DNA of 43,777 bases from Candidatus Bipolaricaulota bacterium (GTDB taxonomy: Bacteria; Bipolaricaulota; Bipolaricaulia; UBA7950; UBA9294). Below, in pieces: positions 34,383-42,769 of this stretch. A program made the translations under genes and the position numbers. The notes beneath the pieces were generated by a model. The model made no database searches, was not told the DNA's origin, and worked only from the letters and a program-made list of their open reading frames with translations. The first letter of the stretch is position 1. Every line of letters begins with the position of its first letter. The stretch is from assembly GCA_026390345.1 (NCBI GenBank), contig JAPLGD010000055.1, positions 1 through 43,777 on the forward strand, read 5' to 3'.

Positions 34383-35567
34383 ATGGCGGAACGGACCGTG
34401 GTTCTCGGAGTCACCGGCTCGATCGCGGCGTACAAGGCCGTCGACCTCGCAAGCCGCCTGACGCAATCGAACGTCGTCGTCCATACCGTGATGACGAAGA
34501 ACGCGACTCACCTCGTGGGGCCGGCGACATTCCGCGCCATCACCGGCCGCCCGGTCTCAACCGAGATGTTCGAGCTCACGAACCCGTTCGCGATCGAGCA
34601 CGTGTCACTCGCCGACGCCGCTGACCTCGTGATCGTGGCCCCGGCCACGGCCAACGTCCTCGCCAAGATGGCGAACGGAATCGCCGACGACCTCTTGACC
34701 TGCACCCTCCTCGCGACGCGGGCCCCCGTCCTCGTTGCGCCCGCCATGCACACGGCGATGTGGGAGCACCCCGCGACGCGAGAGAACGTCGAACGCCTTC
34801 GCGCTCGCGGGATCACCTTCGTCGGCCCCGCCGTCGGGCGGCTCGCATCCGGGGGGACGGGAATCGGCCGGTTCGCCCCCGTCGAGGAGATTCTCGACGA
34901 GGCTTTCCGCCTCCTCGGTCGCCACGGCGACCTCGCGGGACGTCGCATCGTCGTCACGGCCGGCGGGACTCACGAGCCCGTCGATCCGATTCGCTTCCTC
35001 GGCAACCGGTCGAGCGGCAAGATGGGGTACGCGATCGCCGAGGCGGCGCGCGATCGAGGCGCCGACGTGACCCTTGTCTCGGGACCGACAGCGCTGCGCA
35101 CACCCGGCGGGATGCGCTTCCTCCCCGTCGCAACCGCCGCGGAGATGCTCGACGCCGTTCGCGGCGCCGTCGTGAATGCCGACGCGCTCGTCATGGCCGC
35201 CGCGGTCGCCGACTACACGCCGGACGCCCCGGCCGTGTCGAAGCTCAAGAAGACCGACCCGAGCCTCGTACTGCACCTGAAGCGGACCGCCGACGTTCTC
35301 GGATCGATCGGCGATGTTCCGGTGAAGGTTGGGTTCGCCGCTGAGACGGAGAACCTGATCGAGAACGCGCGCGACAAGCTTCGACAGAAGGGCCTCGACC
35401 TCGTCGTGGCGAACCTCGTCGGGAAGGACAGCGCCCCGTTCGGCTCCGACGCGAACGAAGTCGCCCTCATCGACAAGCGCGGCGTCGAGGAGCTCCCGCG
35501 CGCCGCAAAGCGCGAAATCGCCGAGCGAATCCTCGACCGCGTCGCCTCGCTACTGGTGAAGGCCTAG
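34383..35567 (+). CDS. coaBC: Bifunctional phosphopantothenoylcysteine decarboxylase/synthetase
   Basis: Two steps of coenzyme A synthesis in one protein: CoaB joins 4'-phosphopantothenate to cysteine with CTP, CoaC (FMN) decarboxylates the product to 4'-phosphopantetheine. 394 residues. The CoaC half (1-180) shows TGSIAAYKAVDLASRL, the active-site histidine in FAIEHVSLADAAD and the substrate motif PAMHTAMW, with His in the place of Asn as in several actinobacterial enzymes. The CoaB half has TAGGTHEPVDPIRFLGNRSSGKMG, the lysine-rich SKLKKTD and the closing NEVALID. ATG 34383 with GGAGGGAAGAGG upstream; an in-frame start 30 codons earlier lies inside the terminator. First gene of the CoA operon. 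Confidence 0.95.
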   Translation: MAERTVVLGVTGSIAAYKAVDLASRLTQSNVVVHTVMTKNATHLVGPATFRAITGRPVSTEMFELTNPFAIEHVSLADAADLVIVAPATANVLAKMANGIADDLLTCTLLATRAPVLVAPAMHTAMWEHPATRENVERLRARGITFVGPAVGRLASGGTGIGRFAPVEEILDEAFRLLGRHGDLAGRRIVVTAGGTHEPVDPIRFLGNRSSGKMGYAIAEAARDRGADVTLVSGPTALRTPGGMRFLPVATAAEMLDAVRGAVVNADALVMAAAVADYTPDAPAVSKLKKTDPSLVLHLKRTADVLGSIGDVPVKVGFAAETENLIENARDKLRQKGLDLVVANLVGKDSAPFGSDANEVALIDKRGVEELPRAAKREIAERILDRVASLLVKA

Positions 35568-35573
35568 GACACC

Positions 35574-36470
35574 ATGAGATCCGCAGATCGGCCGCGCCTC
35601 GGATTCATCGGGGCGGGCGTTGTCGGAACTGTCTTGTCCGCTGCGTTGGCCGGCGCGGGCTACCCTGTCGCCGCGGTTTACAGCCGGAACGCGAGCCGCC
35701 GAGATGCCGCCGCGCGCGGCGCGCAGGCTCAAGCGGTTCGGACGACACAGGGCGTCGCCGACCTGGCCGACGTGGTCTTCCTCACCGTCCCAGACGACGC
35801 GATCGCCGCCGTCGCCGGAGGGATTCGCTGGAGCGCAGGCAAGTCCGTCGTCCATTGCAACGGCGCCGCGTCGCTCGACCTGCTCGCCGGGCCTCGATCG
35901 CAGGAGGCCGCCGTCGGCGCCTTCCACCCGCTCCAGTCATTTGCCACGGAGGAACAAGCTCGGAGGAATCTCCCCGGAAGCGCCATCGCGATCGACGCGT
36001 CGACGGACGAGCTCCTAGCTCATCTCGAGGCGATCGCCGTCGCCCTCGGCGGTCACCCGCTCACTCTTCACGGCGACCGCGCCGTCTACCACCTGAGCGC
36101 CGCGATCGCCTCGAACTACCTGGTCACGCTCCTGGATCTCGCCGCGGGGCTGTGGTGTGAACTGGGCCTGTCCAAGGAAGAGGGACTCCGCGCGCTGCTC
36201 CCCCTCGTGCGCGGAACCGTCGAGAACCTGGATCGTGTCGGCCTGCCTGCCGCGCTGACCGGCCCGATCGCCCGCGGAGACGTCGGAACGATCGAGCGCC
36301 ATCTTGCGGTCCTTGATCGCGTTGCGCCCGAAGCGCGGACGATGTACAAGGAACTCGCGCGCCGAACCATCCCGATCGCGCTCGCCAAGGGGCGGATCGA
36401 CGCGACCACCGCGCGGCGGCTGGCGGCGAGCCTTGGGGATGGACAGGGAGATGACGACGCATGCGGGTGA
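35574..36470 (+). CDS. panG: Rossmann/DUF2520 oxidoreductase, probable ketopantoate reductase (PanG type)
   Basis: 298 residues. An N-terminal NAD(P)-binding Rossmann domain opens with LGFIGAGVVGTVLSAALAGAGY (glycines near 11-19), followed by DVVFLTVPDDAIAAVA and HCNGAASLDLL. A helical C-terminal DUF2520-type domain covers about 130-290, with AFHPLQSF at the junction and YHLSAAIASNYLVTLLDLAA. This architecture is that of PanG, the alternative ketopantoate reductase described in Francisella and some Firmicutes. No panE is in the window, and the gene lies between coaBC and panB, so reduction of ketopantoate to pantoate is the likely role. The function rests on context and architecture; other DUF2520 members are uncharacterised. 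ATG 35574, six bases after coaBC; it overlaps panB by ten bases. Confidence 0.8.
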   Translation: MRSADRPRLGFIGAGVVGTVLSAALAGAGYPVAAVYSRNASRRDAAARGAQAQAVRTTQGVADLADVVFLTVPDDAIAAVAGGIRWSAGKSVVHCNGAASLDLLAGPRSQEAAVGAFHPLQSFATEEQARRNLPGSAIAIDASTDELLAHLEAIAVALGGHPLTLHGDRAVYHLSAAIASNYLVTLLDLAAGLWCELGLSKEEGLRALLPLVRGTVENLDRVGLPAALTGPIARGDVGTIERHLAVLDRVAPEARTMYKELARRTIPIALAKGRIDATTARRLAASLGDGQGDDDACG

Positions 36471-37309
36471 CAACGGCTGACATCCGAGGCTACAAGGAGC
36501 GACGCGAGCGGTTTGCCTGTTTGACGGCGTACGACGTGGTGACCGCGCGGATCGCCGACGAGGCCGGGATTCCTCTCCTGCTCGTCGGGGACAGCCTGGG
36601 GATGGTCGTCCTCGGATACGAGAACACGATCCCGGTCACCCTCAACGACATCCTGCACCACACCCGCGCCGTCGTGCGCGGCACCGCCCGCGCCCTCGTC
36701 GTCGCGGACATGCCGTTCATGACCTACCATCGATCGGCCGCACAAGCGATCGAGAGCGCCGGCCGCTGCATGCAGGAGGGCGGCGCCCAGGCGGTCAAGC
36801 TGGAGGGCGGACGAGCGACCGCCGACGCAATCAGTCGCCTGACCGCCATCGGCGTCCCCGTGATGGGACACGTTGGCCTGACGCCGCAATCCGTCCACCA
36901 GCTCGGGGGATTCAAGGTGCAAGGTAAGACGAGCGAACGCGCGAAGGAGCTGATCCGAGACGCGCTCACCCTCCAGGATGCAGGCGTCTTCTCCATCGTC
37001 CTCGAGTGCGTCCCGTCCGAGATCGCACGCCGAATCACGGAACGCCTTGCCGTACCGACGATCGGCATCGGCGCCGGTCCTCACTGCGACGCCGAGATCC
37101 AGGTCGTGAGCGACATTCTCGGCTGGGTCCCGAGCTTCGTCCCCAAGCACACGAAACCGTACGCCCACCTCGCTGACGCCGCACGCGACGCCGTGACCCG
37201 GTACCGCGACGAGGTGCTCGCGCGGAGCTTCCCGGGGGCGGCGCAGAGCTTCTCGGTCTCGGAGGAGGTTCTTCGAGAGGTCGACGACGCCCTCTCGAAC
37301 CTGCCATGA
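36461..37309 (+). CDS. panB: Ketopantoate hydroxymethyltransferase
   Basis: First committed step of pantothenate synthesis: adds a hydroxymethyl group from methylene-tetrahydrofolate to 2-ketoisovalerate. 282 residues, within family range. Metal and substrate residues are all visible: LVGDSLGMVVLG, VADMPFMTY, AVKLEGG, VMGHVGLTPQS, LECVP and the closing PTIGIGAGPHCDAEIQV with its TIM-barrel glycines. ATG 36461 overlaps the previous gene by ten bases, with GGGAG ten bases upstream; the stop overlaps panC by four (ATGA). Confidence 0.97.
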   Translation: MRVTTADIRGYKERRERFACLTAYDVVTARIADEAGIPLLLVGDSLGMVVLGYENTIPVTLNDILHHTRAVVRGTARALVVADMPFMTYHRSAAQAIESAGRCMQEGGAQAVKLEGGRATADAISRLTAIGVPVMGHVGLTPQSVHQLGGFKVQGKTSERAKELIRDALTLQDAGVFSIVLECVPSEIARRITERLAVPTIGIGAGPHCDAEIQVVSDILGWVPSFVPKHTKPYAHLADAARDAVTRYRDEVLARSFPGAAQSFSVSEEVLREVDDALSNLP

Positions 37310-38181
37310 GGCTCGCTCGCTCCATCTCGGAACTCCGCTCCCTGCGAGCAAGCCTTCCGGAACCCGTCGGCTTCGTTCCAACGATGGGGTCCCTCCACGA
37401 GGGACATCTCTCGCTGGTTCGCTGCTCTCACCAGGAGTGCGCCTCGACGGCCGCGAGTATCTTCGTCAACCCGACGCAGTTCGCGCCGAGCGAGGATCTC
37501 AGCGCGTACCCGCGCGACCTCGACCGAGACCTCAGCATGTTGGAGAAGGCCGGAGCGAACCTCGTCTTCGCGCCCGTCTCCGACGGAGAGATGTACCCAC
37601 CCGGGTACGCCACGTGGGTTACGGTGAGCGGAATCACCGAGCGCCTCGAGGGAGCCTCGCGGCCGACCCACTTTCGGGGCGTGACGACCGTCGTCGCCAA
37701 GCTCTTCTCTCTCGTCCGGCCGCAGCGCGCCTACTTCGGCCAGAAGGACGCCCAGCAGGCCCTCGTGATCGACCGGCTCATCGCGGATCTCGACTTCGAC
37801 ATCGAGCTCGTCGTGGCTCCGACCGTTCGCGAGCCGGACGGGCTGGCGATGAGCAGCCGGAACACCTACCTGTCGCCCGCCGAGCGCCGCGCCGCCCCCG
37901 TCCTGCGCAGAGCCCTCGACCTCGCGGAGTCCCTGTGGCGGGATGGCGAGCGGAGCGCCGAGGAGATCCGATCCCGAGTGACCGCTCTCCTCCGAGCGGA
38001 GCCGCTCGCGCGCGTCGACTACGCGAGCGTTGCCGATCCAGGCACGCTCGAAGAGCTCGAGACGATCAGCCCTCGGGCGCTCGTGTCGCTCGCCGTCCGG
38101 ATCGGGAAGACGCGCCTCATCGACAACACCGTCCTCCCGCCCGGCTCGCCGCTCCTCGAGAGGAGGACCTCGTGCTCCTGA
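37306..38181 (+). CDS. panC: Pantoate-beta-alanine ligase
   Basis: Joins pantoate and beta-alanine with ATP to give pantothenate. 291 residues. ATP sites: PTMGSLHEGHLSLV (a HIGH-like HEGH) near 26-39 and MSSRNTYLS (KMSKS-like). Also FVNPTQFAPSEDL, FGQKDAQQALVI and HFRGVTTVVAKLF are family hallmarks. Translationally coupled with panB (ATGA) and overlapping coaX by ten bases. Beta-alanine must come from a panD gene or another route outside the window. Confidence 0.97.
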   Translation: MRLARSISELRSLRASLPEPVGFVPTMGSLHEGHLSLVRCSHQECASTAASIFVNPTQFAPSEDLSAYPRDLDRDLSMLEKAGANLVFAPVSDGEMYPPGYATWVTVSGITERLEGASRPTHFRGVTTVVAKLFSLVRPQRAYFGQKDAQQALVIDRLIADLDFDIELVVAPTVREPDGLAMSSRNTYLSPAERRAAPVLRRALDLAESLWRDGERSAEEIRSRVTALLRAEPLARVDYASVADPGTLEELETISPRALVSLAVRIGKTRLIDNTVLPPGSPLLERRTSCS

Positions 38182-38942
38182 CCTACGATGTCGGCAACAC
38201 CAACATCGTCGTCGGACTCTTCGACGGCCAACGCCTCGTCGGACGCTGGCGCTTCACGACCGACCGAAACCGTACCGGCGACGAGCTGCGGTTCGAGCTC
38301 CGCAGTCTCCTTGCGGAGGCGAGCGTCTCCGCGGAGTCGATCGAGGGGGTGGCCGTCGCGTCGGTCGTTCCCGCCCTGAATCCGCCCCTCCGAACCGGAC
38401 TCGAGACGCTGGTTCACGGACCCGTTCTGTGGATCAGCCCGCAGACGTCGCCGATCCGCCTCGACGTCGACGAACCGTGGTCGGTGGGCGCGGACCGAAT
38501 CGTCGACTGCGTCGCCGGCTACGAGATCTACGGTGGACCGCTTCTCATCGTCGACTTCGGCACGGCCGCCACGTTCAACCTTGTCTCTCGCCAAGGGGCT
38601 CTCGTTGGAGGCGCCATCGCGCCCGAGATGCGCGTCGCCGCCCAGGCCCTCGTCGAGAAGGCCGCTCAGCTCTTCTCCGTCTCCCTGGACGTGCCCCAGA
38701 CCGTGATCGGGAAGACCACGGCAGACAACATCCGCGCCGGCGTCGTCCTCGGCTTCCTCGACCTGACCGAGGGGTTGATTCGGCGGTTCCGCGCCGAGTG
38801 CGGCCGCGACCTGCGCGTGGTTGCCACCGGCGGAAAGGGAGAGCTGTACCACCGCGAGATTGAAGCCATCGAGCTCTACGACCCGGACCTCACGTTGAAG
38901 GGGCTCGAGATTTGCTGGCGACGCTCCGGGGCGAGCGTCTAG
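38172..38942 (+). CDS. coaX: Type III pantothenate kinase
   Basis: Phosphorylates pantothenate, the first step from vitamin to CoA, by the ASKHA-fold enzyme that is insensitive to CoA feedback and needs a monovalent cation. 256 residues. Phosphate loops TYDVGNTNIVVGLFDG at the start and VDFGTAATFNLV; the substrate-binding GADRIVDCVAGYE; adenosine-site VVATGGKGELY. The GTG start at 38172 has AGGAGG five bases upstream and overlaps panC; the longer frame upstream is panC read in another frame. Last gene of the operon. Confidence 0.95.
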   Translation: MLLTYDVGNTNIVVGLFDGQRLVGRWRFTTDRNRTGDELRFELRSLLAEASVSAESIEGVAVASVVPALNPPLRTGLETLVHGPVLWISPQTSPIRLDVDEPWSVGADRIVDCVAGYEIYGGPLLIVDFGTAATFNLVSRQGALVGGAIAPEMRVAAQALVEKAAQLFSVSLDVPQTVIGKTTADNIRAGVVLGFLDLTEGLIRRFRAECGRDLRVVATGGKGELYHREIEAIELYDPDLTLKGLEICWRRSGASV

Positions 38943-38956
38943 ATCGCGGAAAAGAA

Positions 38957-38991
38957 CATCGGGCAACGCCTACCGCGTTCGTTGCCCGATG
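38957..38991 (+). terminator. Long hairpin after coaX
   Basis: A perfect 12-bp stem (CATCGGGCAACG at 38957-38968, CGTTGCCCGATG at 38980-38991) with an 11-base loop begins 14 bases after the coaX stop. No T-run follows directly. Further copies of GGGCAA occur at about 39020 and 39035, and a second small stem (GGGCTC/GAGCCC, 39059-39073) follows. Confidence 0.55.
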
Positions 38992-39131
38992 ACCCGGGCA
39001 CTTCCTGGACCTTCCCCCGGGCAAATTTACTCTAGGGCAAACGGCCGCCGGCTGTCAAGGGCTCTCAGAGCCCCGGAAACAGCCTAGACATTGCGGTGTA
39101 GATTCCTCGAAACGTCTTGGAGGCGATACCG

Positions 39132-41276
39132 ATGGCCGCAGAGAGAATCCTCGTCGCGTCCCTTGTCGTCCTGGCTGCAATCGCTGCGTTCTCGACGCCG
39201 GCGCACGGCGACGGCTTCATCCTTCCGGACCTTCCCGAAGTCGGCCGGGTCGACGTCGTCTACCATGACGTCGAGATCAACGCCCAGGACGGCGTTGTCA
39301 CCACGCGCGTCGACCAGGTCTTCCGGAACGAGACCGGCCGCACGCTGGAAGGTCGCTACGTGTTCCCGATTCCGCCCGGCGCCGTCGTGTCGGGGTTCCT
39401 CATGTGGGTCGACGGTGAAGCGCTCGAGGCGAAGGTTCTCGACGCCGACGAGGCCCGCTCGATCTACGAAGACTACGTTCGTCGGGCCGTCGACCCCGCT
39501 CTCCTCGAGTACGTCGGCCGCTCGGCTCTCTCCGCAAGGATCTACCCGATCCGTCCCGGCGAGGAGCGGAGGATCCAAATCACGTACTCCGAGCTCCTCT
39601 CCGCGGAGGACGGCGTCTACCGCTACCGCTACCCGCTCGACCCGGAACGGCTTTCGGCCCGCCCTCTCGAACGCGTGACGATCGCGGTCACCGTCTCGAC
39701 AACCGCTCCCCTCACGACCGTCTACTCACCGTCCCACGACCTCAACGTCGTGCGCCCCGACGCGCAAACCGCGAGCGGTCGTTACGAGGCGTCGAACGTC
39801 CTTCCGACGAGCGACTTCCTCCTCTTCTACGCAACGTCAACCGAGGACATGGGGATGACCTTGCTCGCCAACCGCGCCCCCGGGGAAGACGGCTTCTTCC
39901 TCCTCGTCGCCACGCCTCCCGACCCCGGGACGTCCGAGAAGCCCCTTCCGAAGGACCTCGTCTTCGTCCTCGACCGCTCGGGGAGCATGAGCGGCGAGAA
40001 GATCGACCAGGCAAAGAGCGCGCTCTCGTTCATCCTGCGCAACCTGAACCCCGAGGATCGCTTCGCCGTCGTCTGGTTCAGCGACTTCGTCGAAGGCCAG
40101 CAAGCGGGGCTCGTCCCGGCCGCGCCGGCGGCGATCGAGGAAGCTCTCGCTTCCGTCGCCCGCATCGACGCCACGGGCGGGACGAACATCGACCAAGTCC
40201 TACGCCGGTCGTTCGCTCTCTTCGAGCCGAACGGCCGCCCTCGCTTCCTCGTCTTCCTGACCGACGGCGAGCCGACGGTCGGCGAGCAAGACCCCGCAAC
40301 GATCGCCGCCCGAGCGCTCGCCGCGAATGCAGCGTCGGCACGCCTGTTCGCGTTCGGCGTCGGGTACAACGTCAACACCGTCCTCCTCGACCAACTGGCC
40401 CAGGAGAACCGCGGCACGACAACCTACGTTCTCCCGGACGAGAACCTCGAGATTGCGCTGTCCAGCTTCTACCGCAAGATCGCTTCCCCGGTCCTGACCG
40501 AGCCGACCCTGTCCATCGAGGGCGTCGAGGCGTACGACATCTACCCACGGGCACTCCCCGACGTCTTCCGAGGAACCCAACTCCTCGTCCTCGGCCGCTA
40601 CCGCGGCGAAGGCGCTGGGCACATCGTTCTCTCCGGGCAAGCCGAGGCGGGACCCGCCGAGTACGCCTTGGTGCAGGAGTTCCCCGCCGCGTCGTCCGAG
40701 GCGTCGTTCCTGCCGCGTCTCTGGGCCGGGCGCAAGATCGCCCACCTACTCGACGAGATTCGCCTCTACGGCGAGAGCGACGAGCTCGTGACCGAGGTTA
40801 TCGCCTTGTCCAAACAGTACGGGATCATCACGCCGTACACGTCGTTCCTGATCGACGACGCAGGCCTCTCCGCCGAGGAGGCGGCCGACGCCGTCTACCG
40901 AGCCGCCGCGCCAGCCTCCGGAGCCAACGCGGTCCAGGGAAGCTCCGCGCTCAAGTCGCTGGCCGGAGGAGAGACCGTTCAGGCGGCCGGCGAGAGCGTG
41001 AGGATCGTCGAGGATCGCGCGTACTTCCTCCGCGAGGGTGTCTGGACGGACAGCGCCTACGCGAGCGAGGAAATGCTCGACGTGGCCCCCTACAGCGCGG
41101 CCTACTTCGACCTGCTGCGCGTCGTGCCGTGGATCGGCCCGCACCTCGCCGTGGGCGAGGCCGTGATCGTCCGCGTCGGAGACCTGTTCGTTCGGATTGC
41201 GGAAGGCGGGCTTGAGGAACTGCCGCCCGACGTCGAGGCCATCCTGCTCGAAGAGGGGCAGCCCGCGGGAGGTTGA
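39132..41276 (+). CDS. Secreted VIT and von Willebrand A domain protein
   Basis: 714 residues. Signal peptide of about 27 residues ending THAHGD-like PAHGDG. A VIT domain (about 34-145) has the typical VDQVFRNETGRTLEGRYVFPIP and DADEARSIYEDYVRR. A vWA domain (about 275-445) has a complete metal-binding MIDAS: DRSGSMSGEK, TGGTNID near 348 and TDGEPT near 376. A C-terminal beta-rich part of about 90 residues follows. VIT-vWA proteins resemble inter-alpha-trypsin inhibitor heavy chains and usually make metal-dependent protein contacts outside the cell. No sortase motif, no C-terminal membrane helix. The ATG at 39132 has GGAGG eight bases upstream; a TTG five codons earlier would include that site. 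Confidence 0.9.
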   Translation: MAAERILVASLVVLAAIAAFSTPAHGDGFILPDLPEVGRVDVVYHDVEINAQDGVVTTRVDQVFRNETGRTLEGRYVFPIPPGAVVSGFLMWVDGEALEAKVLDADEARSIYEDYVRRAVDPALLEYVGRSALSARIYPIRPGEERRIQITYSELLSAEDGVYRYRYPLDPERLSARPLERVTIAVTVSTTAPLTTVYSPSHDLNVVRPDAQTASGRYEASNVLPTSDFLLFYATSTEDMGMTLLANRAPGEDGFFLLVATPPDPGTSEKPLPKDLVFVLDRSGSMSGEKIDQAKSALSFILRNLNPEDRFAVVWFSDFVEGQQAGLVPAAPAAIEEALASVARIDATGGTNIDQVLRRSFALFEPNGRPRFLVFLTDGEPTVGEQDPATIAARALAANAASARLFAFGVGYNVNTVLLDQLAQENRGTTTYVLPDENLEIALSSFYRKIASPVLTEPTLSIEGVEAYDIYPRALPDVFRGTQLLVLGRYRGEGAGHIVLSGQAEAGPAEYALVQEFPAASSEASFLPRLWAGRKIAHLLDEIRLYGESDELVTEVIALSKQYGIITPYTSFLIDDAGLSAEEAADAVYRAAAPASGANAVQGSSALKSLAGGETVQAAGESVRIVEDRAYFLREGVWTDSAYASEEMLDVAPYSAAYFDLLRVVPWIGPHLAVGEAVIVRVGDLFVRIAEGGLEELPPDVEAILLEEGQPAGG

Positions 41277-41284
41277 TCTCCCGC
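41265..41284. terminator. Hairpin at convergent junction
   Basis: GCGGGAG (41265-41271) and CTCCCGC (41278-41284) with a six-base loop overlap the stop codon of the vWA gene. The facing gene ends 14 bases beyond. No T-run on either side. Confidence 0.5.
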
Positions 41285-41297
41285 CGCGAGTGGGCGC

Positions 41298-42650
41298 TCA
41301 GGAACCGGGAGAGGGCGGCGAGGCCTGCCGAACCACGTGGAGAAGCTTCCCGCCCTCCGGCACCTCGATTCGGTCGACGACCTCCACCACAAGGACATCC
41401 TTCGGACCGAGGACGTCGAAGGCGTGGGCGCGGAGGGCAGCGACGAGGTCCTCCCGGTCGACGCCGGTCGCGGGGACGATGCGCCACCGGAACGATCCCG
41501 GCCTCTCCTCGACGATCTGGAACTGAATGACCCCCTTGAGCACCTCTTTGCAGGCGTGAACGAGGACGTTGTCCAAGACCTCGCGGCCGTCGGCGAGTCG
41601 TAGGACCTCGCTCGTCCGTCCCTCCAACCGCTCGAGGAGAGGCAGCGTACGCCCGCACCGGCATGGCCCCGGCGCCAGAGCTCCTCGATCGCCCTGGCGG
41701 TAGTTGAGGATGACCGTCGCTCGGTTGATCAGGTTCGAGATCACGATCTCTCCCGTCTGCCCGGCGGGAACGTCGCGCCCGTCTCGATCGACGATCCGGA
41801 CCGCACAGAGGTCGACGTTGAGGTGGAACCCCAGGTCGCGCTCGCACAGAAAGCCCATTCGTCCGCCCTCCACCGATTGGCACGTCGACAGGATGGCGCA
41901 TCCCCAGCGCTCGCGGATCAGGGACCGGCCTTCTTCCGACAGCCGGTCCGCTCCGTACACCCAGACGCGGGGCGCTCGAAAGACCATCCCTCGATCCGCG
42001 ACGTAGCGGCAGAGGTGCTCGGCGACGGACCCGTACGAGTAGATGACCTCGGGACGAAACCGGTTGATCTCCTCCACGATGACGTCGTACGGCAGGCCGA
42101 GGGAGACGTAGCGCGTCTGTCGCACGAAGCGCGGAACGTGAACTCGGCCGTGCTGATACCGAATCACGGCGCGCGTGGTCGACTCCGCCGGGAAGAGCGA
42201 CAGCCGCCGCAGCCCCCAGTGCTTCCCGAGGAGCCTGTAGAGGACGGCCCGATCACGACCTCCCGTCGCGACCTGGCCGAGCAGCGCCTCGTCGTCCCAC
42301 AGGACGCACCGTCGCCCCAATCCACCGGTTCCGGTCGAGTGCAGCGGTTGCACGCCGAACCCGCCTGCCGTCGACGTGAACCGCTCGGGGTGCTCCTGGA
42401 CTAGGCCCCCTTCCACCACGGGGAGTCTGGCGAGGTCGTCCGCGGTCCGGAAGTCCTGGGGACGAAGTCCGCGCTCGTCCATCGCCTCTCGGTAGAACGG
42501 CACGGTCTCGTAGGCGTGGCGAACAATGCCACGGACTCGATCGCTCTGGAGTCGAGTCAGCGTGTCCAAAGGCAAATAGGGGATGCGTCTCCCGCGCAGG
42601 CTGCGCCACGCGATGCCCGCTGTGTCGAAGACCCTCTTCGCTGTGCCCAT
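41298..42650 (-). CDS. PaaK/CapK-like adenylate-forming enzyme
   Basis: 450 residues, belonging to the phenylacetate-CoA ligase / CapK branch of AMP-forming ligases. N-terminal part has LQSDRVRGIVRHAYETVPFYREAM split around a typical PaaK helix. The ATP P-loop reads HSTGTGGLGR, altered from the usual TSGTTGKP. Later motifs are present: VWVYGADRLSEEGRSLIRE, YRQGDRGAL and a cysteine-containing CRCGRTLP loop. The C-terminal lysine region is EVPEGGKLLHVV. CapK-type members often sit in surface-polysaccharide loci, with unknown acyl substrate. ATG 42650 (GAGGGC just upstream, close to the start) is chosen because the family begins near the following helix; an upstream start 15 codons away is possible. 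Diverges from the next gene. Confidence 0.82.
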   Translation of the reverse strand: MGTAKRVFDTAGIAWRSLRGRRIPYLPLDTLTRLQSDRVRGIVRHAYETVPFYREAMDERGLRPQDFRTADDLARLPVVEGGLVQEHPERFTSTAGGFGVQPLHSTGTGGLGRRCVLWDDEALLGQVATGGRDRAVLYRLLGKHWGLRRLSLFPAESTTRAVIRYQHGRVHVPRFVRQTRYVSLGLPYDVIVEEINRFRPEVIYSYGSVAEHLCRYVADRGMVFRAPRVWVYGADRLSEEGRSLIRERWGCAILSTCQSVEGGRMGFLCERDLGFHLNVDLCAVRIVDRDGRDVPAGQTGEIVISNLINRATVILNYRQGDRGALAPGPCRCGRTLPLLERLEGRTSEVLRLADGREVLDNVLVHACKEVLKGVIQFQIVEERPGSFRWRIVPATGVDREDLVAALRAHAFDVLGPKDVLVVEVVDRIEVPEGGKLLHVVRQASPPSPGS

Positions 42651-42769
42651 GCCCTCAAGGCCAGTGTACAGGGGCCGAGAACTCCGCGAAACCACCGGCT
42701 CACGCGACCTTGCCGCGGCCAGAGCGTCGGACGAGAATCAATCCATCCTGCCAAGCCGCAGAGACATCC

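Noticed and set aside
34743-34770. Missing Asn in the CoaC substrate motif as a sign of an inactive enzyme
   Set aside because: His at this place (PAMHTAMW) is, to my knowledge, common in functional CoaBC proteins of other phyla, and all other residues are present.
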